Source of the DNA: JAGVPT01 sp963843065
GTDB taxonomy: Bacteria; Bacteroidota; Ignavibacteria; UBA10030; UBA8401
DNA length: 47,847 nt
Direction: 5' to 3'
Assembly: GCA_963843065.1 (NCBI GenBank)
Contig: CAWJKX010000050.1
Coordinates: 1-47,847, forward strand
In this document: positions 8,323 to 17,464 of the stretch, piece after piece
Position numbering within the stretch: position 1 is the stretch's first letter
Layout of the letters: every line of letters starts with the position of its first letter
The notes under the pieces: generated by a model
Seen by the model: only the letters and a program-made list of their open reading frames with translations
Databases searched by the model: none
Told to the model about the DNA's origin: nothing
Made by a program: the position numbers and the translations under genes

Positions 8323-9264
8323 TTGAGAAAGATTTTTTTCTTATCGCTATTCTTAACATTGTGTATCGGTTCTTTTCAATCGATTAGCTCCGAACAGCTC
8401 CATTCAGGCCGGCTTACCGTCAATAACCTTAATAGGGCATTCCTCTTTTATGTCCCAAAGCATCTATCCGAGGCTCCGAAGCTGGTATTTGTTCTTCATG
8501 GCTCCGGGATGGAGGCAAAAGGAATGCAAGTACTGACGGGAGGACAATTTGACAAACTTGCCGATCAGTATAAAGACATTATTGTTGTTTATCCCCAGGG
8601 GTACGGGCGATACTGGAATGACTGCAGAAAATCCGCCACGTTCGTTACAAGGAAATTGAATGTCGACGATGTTGCTTTTTTTGATAGTATGGTCAAGTAT
8701 TTCAAAGACAATTATGCCATCGACGAACAGAATGTTTTTGCAACGGGCTACTCGAACGGAGCACAAATGTGTTTCAAGCTTGCAAAGGAGCGTCCCGGCA
8801 TTTTCAAAGGATTTGCCGCTGTTGCTGCCAATCTTCCAGCAGTGGCAAACGATGAATGCATCCAGACGAATCGGCCCGTTTCAATGCTCTTGCTCAACGG
8901 AACCGCCGACCCCATCAATCCATATAACGGGGGCGAGGTGAAAGCAGGGGACGGTAAGGAACGGGGAGAAGTGATGTCTACCAATCAAACAATGCAGTAC
9001 TGGCTGGCATTGGACAAGGGAGATACAACCTCACAAAAAGTGTACGAATTCCCCGATGTCAACAAGAGTGATAAATCGACGGCGGTCGAATATACGTACG
9101 ATTGTGTTCAATCAGGAAAGAAAGTGGTGTTGATCAAAGTGATCAACGGCGGGCACATTTTTATGAATGCGGGTTTCCATTTGTGGCCGAGAGTTTTCGG
9201 CAACGTCAATAAAGACATTAGCGCTCCGCAAATCATTATGGAGTTTTTCCGAAGTCTCCGGTAA
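8323..9264 (+). CDS. Secreted polyhydroxybutyrate depolymerase/LpqC-type esterase
   Basis: Alpha/beta hydrolase of the PHB depolymerase/feruloyl esterase family. The TTG at 8323 begins a clear signal peptide (MRKIFFLSLFLTLCIGSFQS) and is chosen for that reason. In-frame starts at 8176 and 8203 would overlap the upstream thioredoxin gene and put charged sequence before the signal. Motifs: oxyanion region VFVLHGSGM, nucleophile elbow TGYSNGAQM, acid in NGTADPI and base in NGGHIF. The family cleaves esters of short hydroxyacids or phenolic acids. Exported to periplasm or medium. No PHB synthesis genes are near, so PHB itself is not a secure substrate. Confidence 0.85.
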   Translation: MRKIFFLSLFLTLCIGSFQSISSEQLHSGRLTVNNLNRAFLFYVPKHLSEAPKLVFVLHGSGMEAKGMQVLTGGQFDKLADQYKDIIVVYPQGYGRYWNDCRKSATFVTRKLNVDDVAFFDSMVKYFKDNYAIDEQNVFATGYSNGAQMCFKLAKERPGIFKGFAAVAANLPAVANDECIQTNRPVSMLLLNGTADPINPYNGGEVKAGDGKERGEVMSTNQTMQYWLALDKGDTTSQKVYEFPDVNKSDKSTAVEYTYDCVQSGKKVVLIKVINGGHIFMNAGFHLWPRVFGNVNKDISAPQIIMEFFRSLR

Positions 9265-9415
9265 GAAAGCTCAGATATGAAGGTCAGGACGAAGAAATAC
9301 ATTGATCGTCCACGATTCTTTTCTAATATTTTTGTTTTTCCGCCAGCCAAAGAGAAATTGAGTTGATGCCCCTTGTCGGCTACGGGCGTAAGGCCTACTT
9401 TCATCCTTCCAAAAA

Positions 9416-9446
9416 TTGTTTACTATGTACATATATTGTATCTTTA
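9416..9446 (+). promoter_or_regulatory. Candidate promoter, TTG-N20-TATCTTTA
   Basis: TTG at 9416-9418 lies exactly 20 bases before TATCTTTA at 9439, matching the Bacteroidota -33/-7 layout (TTTG and TAnnTTTG). It sits about 45 bp ahead of the next start codon. The 13-mer GTATCTTTATAGC at 9438 recurs at 10450 ahead of the adenylate kinase gene. Confidence 0.5.
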
Positions 9447-9490
9447 TAGCAGGAATCGATGATTGTCGAACACAATAGAAGGAAAAACAA

Positions 9491-9757
9491 ATGTCTGAAA
9501 ACGTATCTGTCGAAATGCGCTGTAATAAAAATAACGGCGGATCGTACACGGCGCACACGTATGTAAACGGCAAAAAAAATGACGGAGCGGAATTTTCCGT
9601 CAATCGGGGAAATTTGGATCTGATCGTTCTGTTGCACGCCAAAGTGAAGAAACTTTATCCGAACGCGGAAATTCGTGTAAAAGGTTTGGACAAAATGTCC
9701 ATGGACATGATTCTTCGCGCAGAACATAGCCAACCTCAAGCGACCAAAACAAAGTAG
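9491..9757 (+). CDS. Conserved-looking small hypothetical protein (88 aa)
   Basis: Small soluble protein with a good ribosome site (AGAAGGA, 9 bases before the ATG) and a promoter-like element upstream, so it is probably a real, separately expressed gene. It begins MSENVSVEMRCNKNN, is rich in Lys and Asn, and has a predicted beta-rich first half followed by an amphipathic helix around DLIVLLHAKVKKLYP. There are no Cys pairs beyond one Cys, no signal peptide and no membrane segment. The family is not recognised and no function is proposed. Confidence 0.65.
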   Translation: MSENVSVEMRCNKNNGGSYTAHTYVNGKKNDGAEFSVNRGNLDLIVLLHAKVKKLYPNAEIRVKGLDKMSMDMILRAEHSQPQATKTK

Positions 9758-9830
9758 AATCCTCTGGACCAAGGACTAAGAACTCAGGACTAACAACTAG
9801 GACGCCACGGATCCTTCAACTAACATACAA

Positions 9831-10406
9831 TTGCCTCCATCCCGCTCAACGTTCGTAACAGGATTAGCTCTTGTTTCGATGGTTGTCGCATTATTTTTGA
9901 CTGTCACTGACATTACCGGACTGATCTCGTACGAAAACCTTACTAACAGTTCTGAATATCAAATGGCAATGCGGTTAATGCAAGCGTACCAACCGGACGC
10001 TTCTTCGTTGCCCTTTAATTCAGGATGGATGTTGGCGTCGAGCATCATGAGTATAGCGTTGAACGCTGTAACGATTGGTGTTTCATACGCGCTGCTCAAA
10101 CGCATGAAATGGGGAAGAATTTCCTTCATCTTGCTCGTCTGGCTGCAAACGGCGTATTATATCCTGTCTTCGATCGGCGGATACTACATGGCGCAATCAT
10201 TTCTCGGTAATACTGGAGTTGCTCAAATGCTCGGCGGTTCTGGCGTAATGGCGTTCGGAGAATTTGCAACAGTCCTTGGAGGACTGATCGTGGTTGCTAT
10301 CGCTGTATTCATAGTTCGAAAGCTGTCGTCGGCGGACGTAAGGCGGGAATTCAGTAATTCGAAGTCGCAAGCTCTCCAAAAAACTGCATTGAGAACTCCG
10401 CACTAA
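9831..10406 (+). CDS. Four-segment integral membrane protein, unknown function
   Basis: 191 residues with four hydrophobic segments (about 8-28, 65-88, 95-118 and 135-162) and a basic C-terminal tail. The TTG start is taken because the first membrane segment begins within eight codons; the next ATG would cut into it. The spacing of helices, with a long polar loop after the first segment, resembles small uncharacterised membrane proteins of Bacteroidota. No functional motif was recognised. Confidence 0.6.
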   Translation: MPPSRSTFVTGLALVSMVVALFLTVTDITGLISYENLTNSSEYQMAMRLMQAYQPDASSLPFNSGWMLASSIMSIALNAVTIGVSYALLKRMKWGRISFILLVWLQTAYYILSSIGGYYMAQSFLGNTGVAQMLGGSGVMAFGEFATVLGGLIVVAIAVFIVRKLSSADVRREFSNSKSQALQKTALRTPH

Positions 10407-10449
10407 ACACCACAAACCCATCGGCTGTTTACTTCTCCAATTGAAAATC

Positions 10450-10462
10450 GTATCTTTATAGC
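10450..10462 (+). promoter_or_regulatory. Second copy of the GTATCTTTATAGC promoter-like 13-mer
   Basis: An exact match to 9438-9450, about 80 bp before the adenylate kinase start. A TGTTTAC word also precedes both copies (9417 and 10426). The -33 triplet at the 20-base distance is TTT here instead of TTG, so this promoter is less certain than the first. Confidence 0.4.
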
Positions 10463-10541
10463 CGATGAGCTTTCTCATCAAATTCGAATACTTAAATCAC
10501 GAATATGCTCCATCAAATAATTATTAGAAAAGATTACGCTT

Positions 10542-11711
10542 ATGTTGAATATTGCATTATTTGGCCCCCCTGGCGCCGGAAAAGGGACTCAATCAGAATT
10601 CCTCATTGAAAAATATAATTTGTTTTATATCTCCACAGGTGATCTGCTAAGAAAGGAAATCGCGAACCACACAAAATTAGGGCTGGAAGCTCAGAGTATT
10701 ATCGCATCGGGGGGATTGGTCTCGGACGAAATTATCGTTCAAATTATTGAAAAAACGATTACCGATAATCCGGATTCAAACGGCTTTTTGTTCGATGGTT
10801 TTCCGCGTACATATATTCAGGCCTATATTCTCGAAGGCTTGATGTTGAAATTGAACACATCGTTAAATTGCCTTATCAGTCTCAGTGTGCCGGAAGAAAT
10901 TTCTGTGTCGCGTCTCTTAAACAGAGGCAAAACGTCCGGCCGCATGGACGACAATGAAACTGTCATTCGTAACAGACTTAAAGAATACCATGAGAAGACA
11001 CTTCCTGTTCTGCAATTTTACAAGGACAAAGGAATCTACTTTGAAGTTGACGGAAGTGCCGGCATCGAAGATGTAACAGAGAGCATTACGAAAATCATAA
11101 AGCAAGAATTAAGCAAGCGCTTGCTCAATATTGTTCTTTTCGGTTACCCTGGATCGGGACGGGGTTCTCATGGCAAAGCGCTGGCGAAAGAGTTCGGTCT
11201 GGAATATGTGGCGACGGGGGAGATGCTTCAACAGGAAATCGAAAAGAAATCTGAGATCGGAAAAAGAATCACGGAACTGTACGAGAATGGCCAGCTCGTA
11301 GGCGACGAAATAGTCGTGCAATTGATAGAAAAGAAACTGGCCAATCAGAATAACGTCAAGGGTTTCATATTTAAAGGATTTCCGCGGACATTAGTGCAGT
11401 CATACATTTTGGACGGGCTGTTGAAAAAACATGATTCGTCAATTGCAAAAATCATCGAAATAGAAGTCCCGATGCTGGAGCTCATAAATCGCCTGGACGC
11501 AAGAAGTAAAACTGACCGCTGCATGCCTTACGATACCAGCACCGCAAAGATTGTCAAGCGTCTCGGAGAGCATGAAAAGAAAACAGTTCCCGTTATCGAA
11601 AAGTACAATCAATTGCATGGGGTTATAAAAATCGATGGCATGGGAACATTTGAAGAAGTATACAGAAGAATTTCGTGCGAAGTAGAAAACGGTTTCAAAA
11701 ACATGAGATAG
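10542..11711 (+). CDS. adk: Tandem adenylate kinase fusion, second domain degenerate
   Basis: Two adenylate-kinase domains of about 195 residues each lie in one chain. Domain 1 (1-190) is complete: P-loop GPPGAGKGTQ with Lys14, AMP-site TGDLLR, FDGFPRT with Asp85, and GRMDD. It has the short lid. Domain 2 (194-389) keeps the fold (ATGEMLQ, GFPRT, EHEKKTVPV) but the P-loop is GYPGSGRGSHG, with Lys replaced by Arg207 and the following Thr by Ser. The Asp of DGFPRT is Lys278. Domain 2 is therefore probably inactive and may regulate or stabilise domain 1. The reaction of domain 1 is ATP + AMP to 2 ADP, cytoplasmic. The tandem has no frame problem. Confidence 0.88.
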   Translation: MLNIALFGPPGAGKGTQSEFLIEKYNLFYISTGDLLRKEIANHTKLGLEAQSIIASGGLVSDEIIVQIIEKTITDNPDSNGFLFDGFPRTYIQAYILEGLMLKLNTSLNCLISLSVPEEISVSRLLNRGKTSGRMDDNETVIRNRLKEYHEKTLPVLQFYKDKGIYFEVDGSAGIEDVTESITKIIKQELSKRLLNIVLFGYPGSGRGSHGKALAKEFGLEYVATGEMLQQEIEKKSEIGKRITELYENGQLVGDEIVVQLIEKKLANQNNVKGFIFKGFPRTLVQSYILDGLLKKHDSSIAKIIEIEVPMLELINRLDARSKTDRCMPYDTSTAKIVKRLGEHEKKTVPVIEKYNQLHGVIKIDGMGTFEEVYRRISCEVENGFKNMR

Positions 11712-12023
11712 GGACGGCCAGGACGGCGCTATCGATTCCAATCATTACCGAATCGAGACTTTTGAATAACCCTGAAAGTACATGTCTCGCGCAAAGACGC
11801 AAAGTCGCAAAATGATTTTGAATCAGAATCTTAGCGGTTTGGCGTGAAGAGATTTTTTCGGATGTCTAAAATCATGTTTCGCACGACCGCCATGATACCG
11901 CCACAAAAGCACTAAGAGATCAACTACATATTCGGAAAAAACCGTTGCTTAATCAATCCGGAAATAATACATTAACACTATGTAGGTTCGTTGCCGATTT
12001 TTATCACCACAGGAGGATTCATT
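11712..12023. other. 312-bp intergenic gap, no gene recognised
   Basis: No open frame with coding character. It contains imperfect words of the kind CGCAAAGACGCAAAGTCGC (11783-11801) and CACAAAAGCACTAAG (near 11900). These look like members of the low-complexity intergenic word family seen elsewhere in the window. The last bases carry the strong ribosome site of the next gene. Confidence 0.6.
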
Positions 12024-12455
12024 ATGGCCGACGCTTCGGCACAATCCAATAAATTGCAGTGGAAGTGGGTTGGGATCACTTTCCTGCTGGAAATCGTATT
12101 TTATCTGCTGCCAATTCTTTTTGTCAGCGGAGTATTTGGCAATAATGTTATAAGCATTAAGGCAGAAATGTTTATTGGCGCATGGTCCTTTGGCGGGGCG
12201 ATCCTACTTCCCGCGATTGCCGGGTTCCTTTCTGAAGGGATTACGATATGGGAACCGGCCGTAGCGGGTGTGATGTTGGTCGCAATTTGGTACATTGCGT
12301 TCCGTCTTTTTTTTGCGCGGTACATCGCTCCGGGCATTTCCGAAGATGTTCCATATCTCATTCTCATCATGGTTCTAATTTTCCTCCTTTCATTGTTGGG
12401 AGCGTGGTATGGCGAACGTGCGCAGAAATTTTGGGGAACAAAAACTTCCGAATAA
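12024..12455 (+). CDS. Integral membrane protein, unknown function
   Basis: 143 residues with four hydrophobic segments (roughly 17-37, 48-70, 79-98 and 112-133) and a short charged C-terminus (YGERAQKFWG). The ATG at 12024 follows AGGAGG at a good distance, so it is preferred over an in-frame upstream start at 11991. No family was recognised. It stands alone between two intergenic gaps. Confidence 0.65.
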   Translation: MADASAQSNKLQWKWVGITFLLEIVFYLLPILFVSGVFGNNVISIKAEMFIGAWSFGGAILLPAIAGFLSEGITIWEPAVAGVMLVAIWYIAFRLFFARYIAPGISEDVPYLILIMVLIFLLSLLGAWYGERAQKFWGTKTSE

Positions 12456-12699
12456 GTTATAGGACTGCTCAAGACTGTGACATCTTGTCGAAGTGGCTCG
12501 TGCCGTGGAAGACAACCGGTGAGATGTCATCTATATATAAGAAGATTTTTTCCCCATATCTACTTTGCTATGCCTTTGTGATGTTAATCCTTGAACGCCT
12601 CTCGTCAGAGAATCCAAATTGTCAATTAATCTTAGTCCTCGCTGCGGTTAGTGATTTCGGGTATGATTTTTTTATTGAAAACGGAAGTAGAAGAATACA

Positions 12700-13407
12700 A
12701 TGAAAACTATAGGACTTATCGGCGGAACAAGCTGGGTCTCGACAATTGAGTACTACAGAATAATCAATCAACTCACCAACGAACGGCTCGGTGGCCTTAA
12801 CTCTGCAAAAATCCTTCTCTACTCGATAAACTTTGAAGAATTCAAACCCACCGCAGACCCTGACGGTTGGGGACCCGTTGCCGATACATTGACGGGAATT
12901 GCCCGTCGCCTTGAAAGTGCTGGAGCAGACTGCTTGCTTTTATGTGCCAACACTCCGCACATGGCTGCAGAGAGCATTCAGAAAAATATTCGAATCCCCC
13001 TTTTGCATATAGCTGAAATGACAGCGAAGGAAGTAGCAAAACAAAAGCTTACCACTGTTGGTTTGCTGGGAACAAAATTTACAATGGAGCTTCCATTTTT
13101 CAGGAGGAAATTGTCGAATTGTGATATTCAGACCATAATTCCGAATGATATTGACGGGGAGTTTATCCACACTTCAATTTACGCTGAGCTGGGCAAGGGA
13201 ATTTTTACTGCCGAGACAAAAAGAAAGTATCTTCAAATTATTCAGGAGCTCAAGACAAGAGGCGCGCAAGGAGTTATTTTCGGCTGCACTGAAATTCCGA
13301 TGCTGCTCAACCAGAATGATTGTGATATTCCCGTATTTGATACGACCGCCATACATTCCCGGTCGGCAGTTGATTTTGCGTTAGGTAAAGAAGGAATGAA
13401 AAATTAA
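12700..13407 (+). CDS. Aspartate/glutamate racemase family protein
   Basis: Cytoplasmic cofactor-independent amino-acid racemase family, 235 residues, full length. The N-terminal signature is IGLIGGTSWVSTIEYY. The two catalytic cysteines are Cys82 (LCANTPH) and Cys196 (FGCTEIPM), so both acid/base thiols needed for two-base racemisation are present. The CANTPH form fits the aspartate racemase/YgeA branch better than MurI glutamate racemase. Substrate specificity cannot be read further. The 244-bp gap upstream holds nothing recognisable. Confidence 0.9.
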   Translation: MKTIGLIGGTSWVSTIEYYRIINQLTNERLGGLNSAKILLYSINFEEFKPTADPDGWGPVADTLTGIARRLESAGADCLLLCANTPHMAAESIQKNIRIPLLHIAEMTAKEVAKQKLTTVGLLGTKFTMELPFFRRKLSNCDIQTIIPNDIDGEFIHTSIYAELGKGIFTAETKRKYLQIIQELKTRGAQGVIFGCTEIPMLLNQNDCDIPVFDTTAIHSRSAVDFALGKEGMKN

Positions 13408-13458
13408 CATACAGCGAGCAATGACACCATTCACTAAATTACACTTACAAAGAAAACT

Positions 13459-15510
13459 ATGAAAACACGATTCGTAATATTACTCCTTCTTGCAGCTCTG
13501 GCGTTCGGAGTTCCCAGCCTGGTCAGTCAATCCAAGATACAAACAGAGGGGATCGACGCGCTCGCATCGCACATAGACTCAACCATGCAAGCCCGGGAAG
13601 ATTTTTTTCTCTTTGCCAACGGAAAATGGTTTAAGGAGAATCCGATTCCCGCCAGCGAACCGTACAACGGTCTCTGGCAAATGATTCAGGACACGATCAA
13701 TTCACAAATTCGCAACGTTTGCGAATCTTCTGCGGCCTTGACTAATGCGGAAAAAGGGAGCAACAAGCAAAAAATTGGTGACTTCTTTTACACAGGGATG
13801 GACAGTGTCTCCCTGAACAAAAAAGGAATGTCAGATTTGAAGAATGAGTTTGAAATGATTGACGGAATTCAAAACATGAGCGGTGTAATAAAAACTGCGG
13901 CATACATTCACGCAGTCTCTGCTTCTCCGATATTCGGGTTTGGAGTAGGGCAAGATGATAAGATCAGCAGCAAAAATGCTATTTTTATCTGGCAAGGTGG
14001 ATTAAGCTTGCCCGACCGTAATTTTTATTTTGATACTGATTCACGCGCTTTGACAATCCGCCAAAAATTCCTGGCGCATCTGAATAATATGTTTACGATT
14101 ATAGGCTACGATAGCACTAAAGCAAGCCAAGCTGCCGGACGCGTGATGAAGCTGGAAACGGCAATTGCAGAAGTCTCCCGCAAACGGGAGGATACGCGCG
14201 ACCCGCTCAAGAATTATAATAAAATATCTTTTGAACAATTGAAGGAGTCGACACCGAACCTTGACTGGGCTGCGTTTATGAACGTGGCAGGATTGAAGAA
14301 TGTGGACACAGTCGTTGTTGGTCAACCGGAGTTTTTGGCAGCCATTAATAACTATCTGAAATCATTCTCTCTGGACGACTGGAAGTATTATCTCAAGTTC
14401 CATCTCGTTCGAGGCCTCGCCCGCTATATGGACGATAAAACATATCTTGAGTCGTTCGATTTTTATTCGACAACGCTTCGCGGAATTCAAGAACCGAAAC
14501 CGCGGTGGAAGCGCGTCGTGGAAGAAACTGACGGTTCGCTTGGTGAATTGATCGGCCAGGTATATGTTGCGGAATATTTGCCGAAAGGGACAAAAGAGAA
14601 GCTTCTCGAAATCGGGAATGCGATCAAAGCAGTGTATGCCGAACGAATAAAAAAATTAGACTGGATGAGCGAACCGACAAAGGAAAAGGCGCTAAAGAAA
14701 CTCAATGCGATAATCATGAAAGTCGGATACCCCGATAAATGGAAGGATTTGAGCGGTATGCAGATCGACCGCTCGTCATTCGTCCGGAATGTCATGAGCG
14801 CCAACAGATGGGAATTTGAATACATGGTCTCAAAATATGGGAAGCCGGTGGACCGGACGGAATGGGACATGGAACCGCAAACGTATAATGCGTACTACAA
14901 CTCATCGAACAATGAGATCGTTGTTCCCGGCTGCAATATTATTGTATCCGGATATGAACACGTCCTGGCCGACGACGCGATACTTTATTCGGTCATCGGC
15001 GGATCTACCTTCGGCCATGAAATCACTCACGGGTTCGATGACCAGGGGAGCAAGTATGATGAGTCTGGCAATCTGAACAATTGGTGGACTCCTGAAGACA
15101 GCGCCAAATTCTACACGAAGACAAAAATGATTGTTAAACAATTTGACGATTACATTGCTGTCGACAGTTTGCACATCAACGGCGAGCTGACGCAGGGAGA
15201 GAATATTGCCGACCTTGGGGGGATCATGATGGGATACGAGGCGTTTAAGAAGACTAGCCAGTACAAGAATCGTGAAATTATTGCGGGACTGAATCCCGAC
15301 CAGCGGTTCTTCCTCGGCTATGCTCTCGCCTGGATGGTGAACGAACGCCCCGAAGCGATCGCTAATCAGGTGCGAAGCAACGAACATTCCCCGGCCAAAT
15401 TCCGTGTCATCGGCCCGTTGACGGATATGCCGGAGTTTTATTCAACGTTCGGAATCAAGCAGGGCGACCCGATGTGGCGTGCGGATAGTGTACGAGTAAA
15501 AATTTGGTAA
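13459..15510 (+). CDS. M13 family zinc metallopeptidase (neprilysin/PepO-like)
   Basis: Exported oligopeptidase of 683 residues with a cleavable signal peptide (MKTRFVILLLLAALAFGVPS). The zinc site is HEITH with His520, Glu521 and His524. The third ligand is Glu581 in ENIADLGG, and the family motif NAYYN lies upstream. The C-terminal substrate-binding block NEHSPAKFRVIGPL and the final basic-tryptophan ending (KIW) are typical of M13. It probably degrades peptides in the periplasm or outside. A single intact frame; monocistronic by spacing. Confidence 0.95.
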   Translation: MKTRFVILLLLAALAFGVPSLVSQSKIQTEGIDALASHIDSTMQAREDFFLFANGKWFKENPIPASEPYNGLWQMIQDTINSQIRNVCESSAALTNAEKGSNKQKIGDFFYTGMDSVSLNKKGMSDLKNEFEMIDGIQNMSGVIKTAAYIHAVSASPIFGFGVGQDDKISSKNAIFIWQGGLSLPDRNFYFDTDSRALTIRQKFLAHLNNMFTIIGYDSTKASQAAGRVMKLETAIAEVSRKREDTRDPLKNYNKISFEQLKESTPNLDWAAFMNVAGLKNVDTVVVGQPEFLAAINNYLKSFSLDDWKYYLKFHLVRGLARYMDDKTYLESFDFYSTTLRGIQEPKPRWKRVVEETDGSLGELIGQVYVAEYLPKGTKEKLLEIGNAIKAVYAERIKKLDWMSEPTKEKALKKLNAIIMKVGYPDKWKDLSGMQIDRSSFVRNVMSANRWEFEYMVSKYGKPVDRTEWDMEPQTYNAYYNSSNNEIVVPGCNIIVSGYEHVLADDAILYSVIGGSTFGHEITHGFDDQGSKYDESGNLNNWWTPEDSAKFYTKTKMIVKQFDDYIAVDSLHINGELTQGENIADLGGIMMGYEAFKKTSQYKNREIIAGLNPDQRFFLGYALAWMVNERPEAIANQVRSNEHSPAKFRVIGPLTDMPEFYSTFGIKQGDPMWRADSVRVKIW

Positions 15511-15569
15511 TTGCGCTCCGAATCCCCGCTTTGTGCGCTGAAATGGCACGATCAAGGAGATAGAAATAT

Positions 15570-16018
15570 ATGAAGAGCCTCTTCGACATATCGGACAACA
15601 GGGAAATTGTCAATCGTATCAACAGTCTGACCCCCGAAACCAAAGGAGGGTGGGGGAAAATGAACGTTTCCCAAATGCTGACACATGCACAAGCACCTTT
15701 AAAAGTCGCATTCGGTGAATTGAAACTAAAACGAACTTAATAGGGTTTTTGTTTGGGAGGATTGCGAAAAAGAAATTGTCGGGTGAAAAACAGTGGGGAA
15801 AGAATATGCCGACAGACAAAAACTTTGTTGTAACGGAGCAAAGGAATTTCGAGGATGAGAAGGAAAGGCTGATTTCATTGGTTCAGCAATTTGCACAATC
15901 GGGCCCCGCGGGGATTTCAAAAGAGACACATCCCTTCTTCGGAAAATTAACCGTGGACGAATGGGACAAGCTGATGTGGAATCATCTTGACCATCATCTG
16001 CGGCAATTCGGAGCATAA
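15570..16018 (+). CDS. DUF1569 family protein (DinB-like four-helix fold), frameshifted
   Basis: From the ATG at 15570 the protein begins MKSLFDISDNREIVNRINSL, then TPETKGGWGKMNVSQMLTHA, the DUF1569 N-terminus. The frame closes at 15738 but continues one base off as LIGFLFGRIAKKKL, through TDKNFVVTEQRNFEDEKERL and ends WNHLDHHLRQFG, the typical C-terminus with its metal-site-like histidines. One base is missing near 15730, in an A-rich stretch. Restored length is about 150 residues, as usual. Function in the family is unknown; the fold is shared with thiol-dependent DinB/YfiT proteins. Confidence 0.78.
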
Positions 16019-16100
16019 TCTTGCCGGATTGGAATCGATATTTTATGAAGATCACCCGAACATCATTAAAACTTTTTTCCAATTTTTTAACGGAGGCAAA

Positions 16101-16658
16101 ATGGGAAAGAACATTGTTATCGGCGCGGCAATAATCTTTTTTGCTTCATCGCATTTGGCTGCTCAGGACTCGTCCCCTTTTCAAAGACCGGGGCAGGGAC
16201 CGGAACGAGCGAAGCTTGCATTTCTCGTCGGTACATTCTCAACTGAAACCCGTGTCATGCCGAACTCCATGTCCCCAAACGGAGGAGCCGGTAAGGGTAC
16301 CACGGTAGCGACGTGGGGATTGGATTCGATGTTTGTGATGATCGACGAGAAAAGCGTTAACCAGATTTTTGGGAATTACAAAGGACACGGTATGCTGGGA
16401 TACGACAAGCGGGATGGAAAATATGTCTTATCCATGTTCAACAATTTTGGCGACAATCCTCAATATCGCGGGAATTTTAGGGGGGATACTTTAGTGTTAA
16501 TGGCCAAAGTGGAGTTCCCTGGCGGGTCGTTCGATCAAAAACTGGTGTGGTTCAAAGAGAAGAATACCATCCGCTTGAAAATATTTAACGACATGGGTGA
16601 AGGATTTACGCTGACGATTGACGAGATCTCGACTCCTTCAACTAATACCATGAAGTAG
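16101..16658 (+). CDS. Secreted DUF1579-like protein
   Basis: 185 residues. The ATG at 16101 follows GGAGG and opens a signal peptide (MGKNIVIGAAIIFFASSHLAAQ). The mature part has the DUF1579-like layout: FLVGTFSTET near the start, then GHGMLGYDKRDGKYV and a beta-rich remainder ending TLTIDEIS. These domains form a small beta barrel-like fold of unknown role. An in-frame start at 15987 would overlap the upstream gene and precede the signal with unsuitable sequence. Confidence 0.75.
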   Translation: MGKNIVIGAAIIFFASSHLAAQDSSPFQRPGQGPERAKLAFLVGTFSTETRVMPNSMSPNGGAGKGTTVATWGLDSMFVMIDEKSVNQIFGNYKGHGMLGYDKRDGKYVLSMFNNFGDNPQYRGNFRGDTLVLMAKVEFPGGSFDQKLVWFKEKNTIRLKIFNDMGEGFTLTIDEISTPSTNTMK

Positions 16659-16747
16659 AAAAAGCTGACGGCCTTTACTGAAACCTTATTCTAACTTCTA
16701 TCCTTTTCTTTATTGAGTTTTATTGAACGACTTTCATCTGCCGCAAC

Positions 16748-17362
16748 ATGGGAAAAAAAGACAACAGAGTAGATTCGTACATAGCAAAGTCAGCGGACTT
16801 CGCGAAACCAATTCTTAACCATTTGCGTCAGCTTGTCCATAGCGGTTGTCCCGATGTTGAAGAGACCATTAAGTGGGGGTTCCCGCATTTTGTGCACAAA
16901 GGACTCCTCTGCAGCATGGCATCGTTCAAGCATCATTGTGCATTTGTTTTGTGGAAAGCGTCGGCGATGTCCGATTCACGCGAACTCGTTTCGAAAATTG
17001 GGAAGACGGCCATGGGGAATTTCGGACGGCTGAAATCCGTAAACGATCTCCCTTCTGACCAAACTATCATCGGCTATATTAAGGAAGCGGCAATGCTCAA
17101 CGATGAAGGAGTGAAAGCCCCCTCCAGGTCCAAAACTGCTGAAAAGAAATCATTGAAAGTTCCGCAGTATTTCAAAAAAGCCCTCGGCAAGAATAGGAAA
17201 GCTTTACTCATGTTCGAAGGTTTCAGTTATACAAATAAAAAAGACTACATCGATTGGCTGGTTGAGGCAAGAACCGACGAGACAAGAGAGAAGCGGTTGG
17301 TCAATTCTATTGCATGGCTTTCCAAAGGGAAAACACGAAATTGGAAATATGTGAAAAAGTAG
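16748..17362 (+). CDS. YdeI/OmdA-family protein with DUF1801-type domain
   Basis: 204 residues in two parts. The N-terminal ~110 residues form a DUF1801/YdhG-like domain (VEETIKWGFPHFVHKGLL, then SFKHHCAFVLWK). The C-terminal ~60 residues form the OmdA/YdeI helical domain (PQYFKKALGKNRKALLMFEG ... SYTNKKDYIDWLVEARTDET, ending in basic WKYVKK). Members have been linked by annotation to 'bacteriocin protection' and OmpD, but the biochemical role is unknown. Convergent with the acetyltransferase downstream. Confidence 0.82.
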   Translation: MGKKDNRVDSYIAKSADFAKPILNHLRQLVHSGCPDVEETIKWGFPHFVHKGLLCSMASFKHHCAFVLWKASAMSDSRELVSKIGKTAMGNFGRLKSVNDLPSDQTIIGYIKEAAMLNDEGVKAPSRSKTAEKKSLKVPQYFKKALGKNRKALLMFEGFSYTNKKDYIDWLVEARTDETREKRLVNSIAWLSKGKTRNWKYVKK

Positions 17363-17464
17363 GAATTTCATCGCGCCACAAGAGTAAATTGACTACTCTG
17401 AAGCTTATCGCGTCTAGTTCAATTTTTTTAATTTACGGTCGGTGAGAATATTCGGAGATTTGTT

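Noticed and set aside
12248..12703. Plus-strand frame of 151 codons overlapping the membrane protein and the following gap
   Set aside because: The first two thirds are an alternate frame of the membrane-protein gene and the rest has no start, ribosome site or recognisable family.
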